A stretch of DNA of 64,000 nt from Panagrolaimus kolymaensis (Eukaryota > Nematoda > Chromadorea > Rhabditida > Panagrolaimidae). Below are positions 11,739 through 24,290 of this stretch, one piece after another. A program made the position numbers and the translations under genes. Below the pieces are notes generated by a model. The model was given only the letters and a program-made list of their open reading frames with translations. It was not told the DNA's origin and searched no databases. The first letter of the stretch is position 1, and each line of letters begins with the position of its first letter. The stretch lies in contig JAJQJQ010000003.1 of assembly GCA_028622995.1 (NCBI GenBank), forward strand, positions 9,982,001-10,046,000, in the 5' to 3' direction.

Positions 11739-14700
11739 CAATTATGAATAAACGATAACGAATAACCAATTCAAGATGATTCACATTAACTGTATGGACA
11801 TCACAAAATTCTTTAACACCCAAAAAATTTGTTTATTTTAATGACATTGCATCGTAAAGCTTTTTTTCGTTCCGTTCTGATTTTCTAAATTCTCGAGTTT
11901 TGTTTTTAATTATAAAATCTTTAAAGTACCGCTATATGCATATCTAATTAGGTTTCTTATGATATCGATTTGAGTTTTTTAATTCAACTTTCAAATGAAC
12001 AGACAAATGTTTTCAAAGATCTTTAAGAAAATTTATTACATACTCAATGAGTACAAACGATGACACTTTCAATGGCATAAAAGTACAATCTACACTAACG
12101 AACTCCCGCCTAACTTTGCAAATTTAAGCGGTTTCTTGTTATTCGTGAATAAAAAATTACATCAATCTATGGTGCATGTAATTGTAAATTCTATTTTCCC
12201 ATATTTAAAAATGGAGAGACTTAAAAAACTATTTATTAAAATTTCATAAAAATCTCTGGAAAAAATAAAGAGTAAATTACTTTTTATTTTTTTAATTAAA
12301 GAAAGTAAAATTTAGATATTAATATTAAAATTTCTTAATCGCTTCTAATTGCTTTTTTTCTTTTAGTTAAAAGGTTAAAAAAGGTATTTCTGGGATAATA
12401 AAAATAATCTAAAAAAGAGGGTTCCTTCCTTTAAAAATAATTTAATAATAAAAGAAGAAGAAAAGAATTCTAAAATCAAAAATCACGAAATTGTTTACCT
12501 TTTTATTGTTGATTGTAATTTTTCCATAAAAGAATTAACTACTTTTCTTTACTTTCAAAAAATATCAACTTTACTTTTTTTCTTTTTCTTTTCGAGAAAA
12601 CAATAAAAAGATTTAAAAAAAATAAAAGAAAAGAAGATTAGCCTTTGAAATTTTTTTATTTCAGAGTTTGTCATCGTTGACTTCAATTTTTTTAACTCTC
12701 GTGTTTATTAAATAAAACTATGCAAATTTTAACTTTGGTGGGCTTCATAGTCATGCTTTATTTTTTTTATTTCGTCAATTTTCGGTCTGTTAGTCAGAAT
12801 TATTGCGAAAGGATTTAAAAGTTTTTTTCATGGAAACATTTTTTTTGTTGGAAACGGTAAAAGTCTTTTAGGATTTGGAAAAATTCTTTAATTTGACGTC
12901 GTAGATTAAGGGAGAAGAAGGTCGTCAGTGGGTTCTAAATTTTTAGATGATCATTTTTGGAGATTATTTTAGCATTTTTAAAGTTCAATGGTGGTTTTTT
13001 AATACTGTAGCAAGACTCTGGAGATTGTATTTGTCGATATTTAAAAAAAAGTTTCATTGACAGTTTGCGACTAAAATTAACATTTCTAACTCAGAATTTT
13101 TTCTATTGCTGAAGTCGTATGTGAGTGAAGTTTTGCAAGGTGAAGGATTCTGAAAGTTTTTTATTCACTCAGATTTTTTTCTTTTAGATATTCAATTTTT
13201 GTCCAATTTTTATTTTTCGATAAAGAAAAAGGTTTCTGTCTTTCTTTTTATTTTTATTTTTAATTTTTTAATTTCCTGAACTTCTGTGTTAGCGTTTGTT
13301 TTAAAAATTAATGAATCCATTGTTACGTAGTTTTTTTTCATGAAGAAACAGCTCATGTTTCCTTTGGTTTTAAAACTGCTATGCCAGAAAAGAAAAACAT
13401 AGCTCATTGAAGGGAAAAAAATGTGTATGGCTTCTCCTCATAAGTTCATAGATGAAAAAGAATGTGAAATTATTAGAATATGACGACGGCTATTTTTTTT
13501 CGAAACAAAAAGTGACAGAATTTCACACGGGAAATTTCTTTTTATTTGTAGAAAGATGAGTCATAAATGCCATGGATATCAACTGATGCTCTTTAATCTA
13601 TTTATTTGCTTTTTGTGCAGCACATTTTTTCTTTATTTGAATCTTTTATATGCAACCAATAAAATTTGAATATTATAAAATATATTTTAAGAAGAGGTTT
13701 ACACTTCTTTGAAAATTTAAAAATTCTTAGTTTAAAAAATTTGTTTCTCACCGAAATATTTTTTAAATATACTTGGATAAAACTATTTTTTATGTCTTCT
13801 GGGAAAAACTTTGAAAATCTTTAAACTTTTGCTTTTCCCAAATATAATATTTAAAACCTCCCACTTTATTAATTTTAAATATTTCTTAATCCTGCCATTT
13901 CATTATTTTAATTTATTTTAATTTTTGACAATTTTTTCGAGAATAGTGAGAGTGACCTTCTCCGAGCAAAAACTATTATTATTACCAGAAAAATCAAAAT
14001 TTGTTATTTTCATTTAAAGTAAAAAAAACTAAGGTTTCCCCCAACACAAATTTATTTATTTATTTTTGCCCTTTTCTGGCCATCTCTCTTTTCTCTTTTT
14101 TTTAATAATAAAAAAAGCTTTTAAGATTTTTTTATTTCTTCAAAAATAGCAAAAAAAGAAAAAAATAATGAGTTATTAATAAGATTTTTTTCTTGATATT
14201 TTTTTGATTGAAGCATGTTTTTATTTTATTTTTAAAAAGGGTTTTAATAATTTATTCACAACAAATTTATTTTTGCTCTTTTTAGTATTTTTTTTTTCTG
14301 ACAACAAAAATAAATGTTTTTCTTACCTTCATGTTCTTCGCTTTTAAGACTTCCTTTTTTGTATGAAAATGCAAAAGTTTAGTACACAGGAAACATTTAT
14401 TTATCAAAATTACTAATTTTAAGACGTTTTTTTATTTGTTAAAAATAAATAATATGACAATTCCTACTCATTTTTTGTTGTTGATAATATCGTAATTAAA
14501 AATAATTATTAAAAAACACAAAAAATACTAATCATCTTTGTAGTTTTTCTAGTTTTTCTTTTTTTTATAAAGAAATACTAATTTTGTAATTTGTTGGAAC
14601 TATAATCTTAGTCGAACCATCCAAGAATACCTACTACAACTCTAAAAAATAGATTTTGAAAACTTACTTTTTAATTTTTTTTAAATTCCGAAGCCGAAAA

Positions 14701-17700
14701 TATTCTTTGTATTCATGTTTTATTACTAAAAAACATATATCGAATTAAAAATTCGTCCGAGAATATTATTTTTTTGGAAGTAACTTTTTTTGAATGGACT
14801 TTGCTTTATGCTGATAATTATCAATGCTTTTTCACACTTTTTTTTATTGTGATGTTTTTATTTATTTTTCATGATTCCGATAATTATGTGTTCATCATTT
14901 CTTGTTTGAATGCAAAATCTCGGTTTGCAATTATAATTAATAAACTTTTTTATGCGTCTCATGTTTCCTTTTTAGTATTTTTTTCTTTTGCAGTCTCAAA
15001 AAGAAAAAACACAATTTCATTTATTATTATTTTTTTAAACTAACACAATTTTCTTTTAATTTTTGCTCGTAAAATTTGGTGAACAATACCTTTCTTTTTG
15101 CAAATTCTTAGACGCCAAAAATCATAAGTTTTTTTAATACCTACTTCCTTCATTCAAAGATGTATTCAAAAACCATGGATCCCACTTTTTTGGCTCATCT
15201 TATCTCCTCTGACGCTTTTTGAGCTACTTGTTGCTACTAAGCTTCATCTCTATCATCATCATCAGTGTCTTTTTTCTTCGTATTACTGACGTTCTAAATA
15301 CTTAATTCGAATGTTTCATCCTTTCTTTATTTTATTTTTTATAATACTTTTTTACTTTTATTTTTCTCACGAAGGAATAAAAAAAAAGTAAAGTAAAGGT
15401 ATTGCTAATTTTCTTCGAATTAAAAAAATAAGTATATTTTTTTTATTTTATTTTATATTTTAATGTTTTTGGGAATTTTTGTGAGAAACTTAAAAAGAAA
15501 TTTGTCTTTTCTTTTTCTTTGTTTTATTTTTTTTGGATTTCTCAGACTAGTTCCAAGTTTTTTTAGCAGCATTTTTTTTACTTTTTAGAAACAAAAACGT
15601 ACATAGAAAATTAAATTTGAGTTTGAGTATTTAGGAAATTTGGTTTTAGCTATTTATCTAAAATCTGGTTATCTTCCTTCTTCTTTTTTGGGGTTTTTAG
15701 CAACGTTTTTTTTTTCAATTTTCCATAGACACAAAGAATTTTTTATAATGAGTTATGATGAATTTGAAAAGTTCTGGTAGCAGCCACATTTGGAGTGTCG
15801 GAGAAAAATTATTTTATGAGAGAATTTTTGTCCTGAAAATATATAGTTGCTGATACCAAATAAATAAATAAATCTGGGTCTAATTTTTTTGGAGTAAATG
15901 TGAATTGAAGCTGAAATTTGTTGCAATTCCCTATTAGGCTGGCTAACTCAAAAAGGGCTAAAATTGGTTTTATCCAAAAATGACGTTTTCTTTTGGGAGA
16001 AAGGCACATGTGTCTCCAGGATATTGAAAGAAAGACGGTTTAGTAATTTAACCATTCTCTTTTTCCTCCTCCACTTTTTATTTTCAATAAGAAATTAGTC
16101 TAAATAATTTCTTTTGACAAAAAAAAATGATTGTGTTTCGTTACTCTTTTAAATATGTATGGTCAGGTGTTGTAGATAAAAAAAACCACCTTGAGGTCTC
16201 ATGAAAATTAACTCTATTATTTTTTCTGAGCTTATTTTTATAGCCCATTTCATTGAATTTAATTAAGTTTTGTTTTTAATAAAATTCAAAAACAATATAG
16301 TTTTGAAAACTTACTACTAGAGGTTAAAAATCTTTGATCACTATGAGAAAGAGAAACTTGCTGACGCCAAAAAAAATAAAATACAAATTTAGTATGTTTT
16401 TAAATTTCGCTTAAAACCATAACAAAAAACACAACTTTTTTGCTTGGAACAATTATCCGCAAAAAATATTAATACTTTTTTTTTATATATTTCATCCTTA
16501 TTGCTGCAATTTGAGGCGCTTTTTTTTTGTTCAACTATAATTTCCCTGGTAATCTAAGGAAATTATTTTTTTAAAAATTTTATTTAAATTTACTACGTCA
16601 TAAAAGATGGAACATTTATTAAAAAAATATGTATTTATATGGGCAAAAAAACCAAAACTACTTCTTTAAACTAAAACTTTAAATTAAATCTGTAGCATAC
16701 GTCGCCGTTTACTGTTTGCACGTGTCTCTCCCATCACATAAAATTGTATTATATATCCTTTTTTCTCGTTGTTTTTGTAACGTTTTTTTTTGTTTTCTTT
16801 GATAATTTAAAAAAAATAAAGTAATATTAATTTTTTATTTTTGTCAGAATTTTTTTTCTTCTCTCCAATATACTTATTTTTTAATATTCTCACGCGCGAA
16901 AATAAGTAAGTTGTTGGATTAAGTAAACTAAGAAAAAATTTCAAACTTAACCTTATTTTTTTATTTTTTTATAAAGTTTTGTTTTTTGAGTAAATAATAA
17001 TAAATGCAGTGAGTGAAGGCGGTCGTGAAGTTTACTTATTTTTTTTTATCAATTTTTTTCTTAGCTTCATGAAATTAAATAAGATTTATTTTTGGTGGCT
17101 GAGTTTTTTTTAAATTGAGAAATGAAGGAGGCTAATTTTCTATAAAAAGTTGAGTGAAATATATTTAAGAATGGCGTAAATGAGAGGTGTTTAATAAAAG
17201 CATTTTTTGTTTTGTTGTTATTATTTTGTTATTTTTATTTGGTTTCAAACTTTCAACATGCGATTTTTATTTTTCCTGTCATAGTTTCGTTTATATTTTT
17301 TGACGCATGTTTTTTCTTTCAAAAATAAAGTTTATCAAAAGTATAAAACTTGAAAGTATACTTATTTGTTTTTGCCCAAGATTCAAATTTTTGTTTTCTG
17401 CCACATTTTTTAAAAACTTTTATTATTTTATTTCCTGATTCAAATGTAATTTCCGCCAGACAAGTTTAAAACCTTCGAAGTTAATTATTTCTATTTTCTC
17501 ACATTTGTTCGAATAAATAATAACTTCCTCGTAGCCCTTCAATTTTATGTTCTTTTTTCTCAAGTTACAAACATTTGTTTTTAAATTTCTTGTCTACTTC
17601 ACTCATTATTTTCAAAAGTTTATTTTTAACCTCAAAAAAATTATTTGTTTTTTGTTGTTTGCTTTTTTTATTCAAAATTTTTAAATTATTCAATTAACCG

Positions 17701-17749
17701 CACCCTTTTCGTTTATAGCCACCATAATTTCTAATTTTCATAATTATTT
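11739..17749. other. Six-kilobase gene-free stretch upstream of the GPCR
   Basis: Very A/T-rich with many T and A runs. Open frames (for example near 14774-15043 and 15809-16009) have low-complexity Phe/Ile/Leu-rich translations, no recognisable motif and no consistent splice partners. It is the largest gap in a window where most gaps are under 2 kb, and may be the control region of the GPCR gene at 17750. I see no RNA gene in it. Confidence 0.5.
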
Positions 17750-20096
17750 ATGATGGATCCAACATTTAAATTTGGTTATTCTGATGTAAGGGTAAATGAA
17801 GAACATGTAAGTTTTTTCTTTTAATAATTTTTTTTCCAAAACTAAAAATTATTTATTTTTTAGTTAGTAAATCGAACAGAAATAGCATTTTTAATACATA
17901 AATTAATGAAAAATCAAGAGGAATGTGATAATGTACAAATTCCATATCAATGTGAAACCACAATATTATATCGGCAATTAATGGGTTATGGATTTTTTGT
18001 TGTTTTTGTTTTAGCTATTGTTGGAAATTGTTTAAATTTATTTATTTATAATTCAGATCAAATAAGATTTTATATTGCTATTCGAATGCTTTGTACAAAA
18101 CTTGTAAGCTTTTTTTTTCATCAAAGCTTAATAATTTTTGAATCTTGCAACGAAAACTTTTTTCTATGTTTTTGGTTTCGAAAAGAAATTTTTTTTAAAG
18201 CATCCATCGAAAAAGTTACTTGAAAACAATCGATCCCAAACGAAAGCATTTTTTTAGTTAATGAATACCCTCATGATGGTTTTTCTTGTACCTCAAGCTT
18301 TAAGAATAATACAATATTGGGAACCTGGATCAAGAATGGATCAATGGTATTGGAAATTATGGCCTTATCAAGCATATTGTTTAAATGTATTTGGTTTTTG
18401 CGCAATGTGGTAACACTTTCCTACCCTTTCCATCGTCTGCTTCTAAAATACTTTTTTTATTTAGGTTGACAGTGCTGATGACGGCTGAATGTTATGTCCA
18501 CGTATTTTTTCCAAGCCAATCTAAAACTATTTGCACTAAACGAAATGTTACCAAAGGATATTTAATGATTGCAATAGTGGGAATGGCTCTTTCACTTATT
18601 TATCCAGTAAATAGAAAAATACACTTTTTTAATAAATGTGATTTAATTATAATTAAAATTAGAAATTCTGAAAGTAAGTCGTCGTTGCCTACTTTTTTTA
18701 TTAGTTTTTTTACATGAGAATTTAAAATGTTTTTGTTTTTCTAGCATTTTGGATGAGATTATATGAAAAAATTCATACTGTGGCAAATCTATTTCTTGCA
18801 ATTGTAATCCCTTTGACATTATTAGTTTTTATGACTGCATCAATTGTATGGAAATTAATAATACGTGGAGCTGAAAGTGGAATAGCTCAACGTTTTAGCG
18901 CTGAAAAGCGATGTGTCACTCGAATTACTTTAATCACAACTTTACTTCAGGTAAGCAAAAAAGAAAAATAAAGTGTATGAGTCATTTAAAAAAAGATAAA
19001 AGAAAACCGCGATGAGCAAAAAATAAAAGTGTAGTGTTTTTGGTCACAAAACGAAAATGTAATTACGCAAATTTTGGGTGGATTTGATAAAAAATTTTAA
19101 AAATAGAAGTTTTTTTTTGCAAGTTTCGCTATTTTTAATGCAAAATTTTTTCGTGATTTTGATTGCGAAAATTATAAATAGCAACCATTTTTTCTCAACT
19201 TTTTTTAATTTTTTCTAACTTCAATTATTTTTTTTTAAATCCCAGGCAATTAATTTTTTTCATTGATTTTCAGCTTGTGACTGAATTCCCTTCCATCCCA
19301 GTATTTCTTTATGCTGTATGCTTTGGTCCACATTTACAACAAATATGCAATTGGCAAACTATGTCCCATTTTTTTGGATTATGGAATGCTTCATTATCTT
19401 TTTTTGTTTACATTACTTTTAGTAATCGCTTTCGAAAATCCATATGCAGGTTTGTTTGTTTTTTTTTCACGCACAAATCACATGCATTTTGTTTTTCTGA
19501 CTCATTTTCATTCGTTTTTTATTATTAAAATTATAATTTCAAATTGTAAAAATTTAATTGAAAACATAAAAAAATGAAAACATTCATGTTTTTTTTCTTC
19601 GTCATTGAGACACAGAAATTAATTTTACTCCCATTTATTTTATGTTTTTTTAGACGCGTTCATCAAGTTTTCCATAATTGCTGTCCCGCGTGGATATCGA
19701 GGCCTTTAGATTTACCAAAGCTTCGAACATGTTCGAGTTTTGTGAGTCATGGGCAAGAAGCTCAAAGGAATTATGCTGAGAGTAGACAAAATAATTTAGG
19801 ATTTTATCCGCCTCCAAATTCAGGTTTGATTCATTTTCTTTTTTTCATTTTTTAATTTGCAATTTTTTTATTTTTCAGCTGCTGAAAGTTTATTAAGTTT
19901 TAATCTTGAAACTCAAACTATTGTGTGTACCACAAATGGACATGCAAAAGTTAGAAAAAATAATAGCTGTGGTGCAAATGCTGAAAAAAAGCATTTAAAA
20001 TTGCACCAACAACAATCAAATGATAATAGCAACAATAGCAGCTTAAACATTATTTCATCACCTTCAAATTCTTCGATAAACGATTCATTCCTTTAA
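17750..20096 (+). CDS. Rhodopsin-class peptide GPCR, FMRFamide-receptor-like
   Basis: Eight exons: 17750-17806, 17864-18103, 18258-18409, 18465-18673, 18745-18950, 19274-19449, 19654-19823, 19879-20096. They total 1428 nt in phase, 475 residues. Seven membrane segments can be read. TM1 contains AIVGNCLNLFIY. TM3 begins with the expected Cys (QAYCLNVFG) and ends TAECYVHVFFP, so ECY stands where DRY is usual. TM5 lies in VANLFLAIVIPLTLLVF and TM7 in NASLSFFVYITFSNRFR. The long Ser/Asn/Gln-rich C-terminal tail starts with a CC pair (FHNCC), a plausible palmitoylation site. The pattern fits nematode neuropeptide receptors of the FRPR type; assignment to that subgroup is by overall look only. Likely on the neuron or muscle surface, coupled to a G protein. 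Confidence 0.8.
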
Positions 20097-20948
20097 GCTC
20101 AAAACATTTTATTCTTCCGTTTTTTTTTTTGTTGTATTATTTTTTTTGTTTTCATTTTTTCTGTACATTTTTTCTTTTTTGCTTTATTCGAAACGATTCT
20201 AACACATCATCATCATAAATAAAAAAATAAGCTAATATCACCACCATCAACAGCAGCACCCCAAACAAAAAAATCAAAAAGAAAAAAATGTTAAACAAAA
20301 AAAAAGAAAAACTTTTTAGTTCCGTTCCGTTTGTTTCTTGCGATTTAAAACATTAGAAAAAAAATAATGCTTTTTCGTTCTTCGTTCTTGAAAAAAAAAA
20401 GATTGCAAAAACGAAACAAAAAAAGAAATAATGCAAGAAAAATCTTTTTTTTTTTGACGTTCGCTTCTCGAACAAAAATGATGGCAAAAAAAAAAAATGA
20501 AAAAGTTTAACTGACAGACAAGACAAGCAAATATCAATTGATTGATTTTTTTTGGATGATGATGAACAAGAAGAGGAAATGAAAACATCTATGAACAACA
20601 TTCATTCTTTTTTTCTTCTTCAAGCATTTGTTTTTTATTTTGTTTGTTGTTGCCTCATTCATTGCCCATGGGCCTACTTTTCCATTAACAAAAAAAATAA
20701 AACAAAAAAGAATGAAAGAAAAAAAATATGGTTTTGGTTTGAAAAAAAAATTAACTAAAATGAAATTCAACTTTTTCCAATTTTTCAAACTAAAAGAATT
20801 TTTTAAATTTATCTGTTCTTTTTTATTGTCTCTCACTAATCCGGAAAATTATAAAAAAATGTGTAGATTTCTGTGAACTTTTTTTCTATTAAAATAACAG
20901 TAACAAGTTTTTTTCTTCAGTTAAGCTTTTTGATTTGATTCAATAAAA
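20097..20948. other. Intergenic low-complexity region
   Basis: 3' flank of the GPCR, with A-runs and CATCATCAT-like tracts. Overlapping open frames on both strands here are Lys- or Phe-rich products of homopolymers. A possible trans-splice acceptor (TTCTTCAG) near 20914-20920 precedes the next gene. Confidence 0.5.
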
Positions 20949-21774
20949 ATGGATGCGTCTTCAATTGATAGAATCGAAATTAAAGAAACCGACATGGATG
21001 CAAAAATGGTTAAAACTTGTATTGATATTGTGAGAGAAGCGAAAATGTTATTTTTTGTTGACAAAGTAATTTTTCCGGTATTTATTTTTCCCCTTAATTT
21101 TAAAGCCAAAAATTTGGTTTATTTGCTGAATTTTTCTCGATTTTTTTAATTACTAAAAATGAAAGCTATGTTTTGGTGAAAAGGAAAATATTCGAGAAAA
21201 GTAAATCTGAAAATTATAAAATCCATCAAACTTAACTAAATCCAAAATCTAATTTTTATTGCTTCATTTTACGGTACAACTTTCTTATTTTTTATAATTA
21301 TTTTTCACAAGTATTTCCCATTTATGGCAAGGTGTTTTTGCCACTGGTTAAGGAAGTAATTATTACAAACACGTGAGAGCTCTCAAAAAACTTTTCCCTT
21401 TTATTTTTCTACTTTGGCTTCTTAGGCAACTGAAAACACAAAAACATAAATGGTTTTTTTGAATAACAACTAAATGCAAAAAAAATTCTGGCACTTTTTT
21501 TATAAACAATTTATAAATCTCAAAAAAAACTTAATTAAAAACTTTTTTAAACGTTTTTTGTTTTGGAATTATCTTGATTTTTATTTACAAAAATTATGTT
21601 TTTTTCCAGGATGTTGCATCTTACATCAAAGATGAATGTGAAAAGAAATTCGGATCAACATGGCATTGCGTAGTTGGAAAAAATTTTGGTTCTCGAGTGT
21701 CCCATGAGCAGAATCATTTTATGCTTTTAAAATTAAATAATGTTTCAATTATGATTTTTAAATGTGGTTATTAA
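20949..21774 (+). CDS. Divergent LC8-type dynein light chain
   Basis: Two exons, 20949-21065 and 21610-21774, joined in phase to 93 residues, close to the usual 89 of LC8. LC8 proteins are dimeric hubs that bind short linear motifs and sit on dynein/myosin motors. Family marks seen: TWHCVVGKNFGSRVSH in the core, and HFMLLKLNNVSIMIFKCGY at the end, aligning with the last beta strands of LC8. LC8 is normally almost invariant. Here the first helices are strongly changed and the C terminus departs from the standard ending (KCGY). It is therefore probably a lineage-specific paralog rather than the housekeeping copy. The 544-base intron is long for this window. Confidence 0.85.
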
Positions 21775-22630
21775 CTCTTTTTTCATGCTTGCTAAATAAA
21801 AATAAAGCCAAAAACTTTTTCCATAATAATTTCTTTTGTTTTTCTTTTTCTGATTCTTTGATTGCAAAAAAGTATGAGTTAACGAGAACTTTAAAAAAGT
21901 GCAAATTTTCTTGCTCATGCTTAATTAATATTTTTTCCATTGTTTTTATTGTTAGCTTTTCTTTGTGTCTTCGATGAGGTGCTTTATAATACAAAATGAA
22001 TGTATAATAATAATAAATGGGTAATAATTATTCAACATTGTAGTTTGCAGAAGTAAAAAACAAAGGGAAAAAGTTTTTACTGTCTTAATCATTGGTCACA
22101 ATAATTTTTTAACTTCCAAGAAAAAAATAAGCGTAAAAGTGCATTCAAAAGCTTTCCAACTTTTTTGAGACAAAAAAGAAGAAACATTCATTGGGGATTT
22201 GAAAGTCGTTAAAGCTATATTTTCTCACAAAAATGAAACTGTTTGACTTACTGTAAATCCGAGTAGAAAAAAAATCATACAAAAAAGAAAATTAAAATTT
22301 CTTCGAAGAAAACAATTTTTGTTTCAAAAGTTTTCCAATCATGGGCTAATTTTGCAGTTTTGGATTTCAGCTTTAAAAAATTAGAAAAGTTTGTTCTTTT
22401 TTTTGTCGCCTCCTCAAATGAAAAACAATAATTTTAAATTAACAATTTATTTTATTTTTATTTATAAAAAAAAAGGATTATTCCAAAAAGTTTAAGCAAA
22501 ATGATTGGTTTTTATAAAAATCGCGGGAAAAATATAACTACAAAACAAATAATAATAAATTTCAAAGGATTTAAGTTATTCAAATTTTAAAAAAGGAAAG
22601 AAATGATATGGCATTATTGGTGGCATTTTT
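21775..22630. other. Intergenic, nothing recognised
   Basis: A/T-rich; open frames on both strands near 21758-21994 overlap each other and show no motif. Confidence 0.45.
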
Positions 22631-23491
22631 TTAGAAGAAAGTATGTTTGGGTGCACAGCAAACGCATTGAGGAATGCGACCATTATAAGATGGAGGAGCA
22701 TGACGCTTTTTGCGGTATGGGCCATTGTTGTTGTTGCCATATCCATTATCTTCTTGAGAATCATCATAGCCTGCTCCATGATCAGTTGGATTTTGGGGAT
22801 CAAAAGCGAAAACGGCTCCAAAGATATCATCCTTAAAATTGAGAAGATTTTAGTTTTTGTTTTTTTGTTGAGAATAAAAAGAAAAAACTTACAGGGCTAG
22901 AATTAGCTGCTCGAGCAGCAACTCGACAACAATAATTGCATGATTCTGGAGTGCTTGCAGCGGTGTAACGACAGAATTGGCGAGAGAATCGACGAGGTGG
23001 TGATTGTTGTGGACCACCATTATTTCCATATGGAGTGGAGGTTCGTGGAGTAGCAAGGGCAAGGGCGAATGAAGCATGAACCGAGCAATAATGGCCTAAA
23101 AAAAGTTTGAACATAATTTTTGGATTTGCTTTTTTTGGAGGCAAAAATTTAAAAAACTTACTATCTAATGACCGGAAAGAGGATGGAGGAGGAAGAGGAG
23201 GACCATAAGCTGGTGGAGGTGGTCCATATTGAGGTGGACCATATTGTGGAGGACCATATTGTGGAGGAGGGCCATATCCATTTCCACCACCATATCCATT
23301 ACCATAACCTTTTCCAATGGTTTCTTTCTGAAAAAAAAAATGGAAAAGTTTTTAATTCTCGAAACTAAAAATACGGCAAAAAAACTTACTGTGCCACCAG
23401 CTGCATTTTCTCCAGTTTCATTGGTGGTCGTCGTTTCTTCTGTGGCAAACGAAACCGCAAGAAGGGCACAAAGGATTACTGTTTTGAGCAT
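22631..23491 (-). CDS. Secreted Cys-rich CVCCAP-family protein, member 1
   Basis: Four exons on minus: 23390-23491, 23162-23327, 22893-23095, 22631-22831; 672 nt in phase, 223 residues. A signal peptide (MLKTVILCALLAVSFA) is followed by a Thr-rich stretch and a Gly/Tyr/Pro/Gln-rich low-complexity region with repeated QYGPP. Next come a Cys module (HYCSVHASF..FCRYTAASTPESCNYCCRVAAR), an Asn-rich linker, a dibasic KKR site, and the C-terminal motif QCVCCAPKHTFF. The neighbour at 24291, on the opposite strand, has the same order of parts, and the last exon of both is exactly 201 nt. I do not recognise a named domain. Secretion and proteolytic processing at KKR are inference. A possible TATA element (TATATAAA) lies near 23635. 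Confidence 0.75.
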
Positions 23492-24290
23492 GATTTCCCG
23501 CGATAGCTTAAAAAAATAAATAAAGTAAAATCAAGAAATTCTTTTAGTCAAAAACTTTGTAAATCTCGATCAAAAAATAACGTTCTCGAACCGTCACACA
23601 AAAATGAAAGGCTTTGAAACTTTAGACTGTTTTTTATATATAAAAAAGATAATAAAAAAAAGACGAAGAAAAAAAAAGTGACGGAAATCTAGGCGGAGCT
23701 GTGTGATTTTAAATTTCAAAACTTTTTTTTACAAGAAATTGAAAAATCAAATTCCGGCGTGATCTCTCTTTCTTTTTTGTTTAGGAAAAAAGAATGAAAA
23801 AGCTTTTTGTTTTATGTCATCATCATAAGACGACGTCGACGGCGGAAAAAAAAGGTATTCGAACAATTTAAAAAACTTTTTTCATTCGAAGAAGCTTTCA
23901 GCCATCTTTGATTTTTGCGTTAAAAGCTTTTTCATTATTTCTTTGTGATTTTTTACAATAAAAAAATCATTGTCTTGAGCACTTTTTTGTTTCGCATATT
24001 TTCTTTATTTTGCCTTTGTCTGAACAGAGCAAAAAAAACGTCAGTTCCGGCGACATTTTTTTCTTTTCTCGATCAAACAAGCTTCTTCTTCCACTGACAC
24101 GCCCATGAAAATGGATTTCAAAAAAAAGCTTTCTTATTCTTTCTTTATTTATTTCAAATATAAGATCTTCAGTTTTTATTGAAAAAAATCATAGTCGCTT
24201 TTCTTTTTTTGCATTTCTCGTTCAACGTTGATTTTTTTGCTTTTTTCATTCCCATAAAAAAGAAGCTAAAACAAAGTCAGTTTTCAGAAT
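23492..24290. promoter_or_regulatory. Shared divergent promoter region of the CVCCAP pair
   Basis: About 800 bases between two head-to-head start codons. A TATATAAA-like box sits near 23635 on the side of the minus-strand gene. TTTTCAG at 24281-24287 lies just 3 bases before the ATG of the plus-strand gene and would suit a spliced-leader acceptor. Shared control is inference from the arrangement. Confidence 0.4.

Noticed and set aside
14774..15043. 89-codon open frame in the gene desert
   Set aside because: Phe/Ile/Leu-rich translation from T runs, no motif, no splice partner, no conservation seen in the window.
20316..20876. Overlapping Lys- and Phe-rich frames on both strands
   Set aside because: Products of A/T homopolymers, mutually overlapping, without splice or motif support.
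23165..23519. Alternative frames over the minus-strand secreted gene (His/Val/Glu-rich and Met/Asp-rich)
   Set aside because: They are shadows of the QYGPP/Gly-rich exon; only the chosen frame joins four exons in phase.
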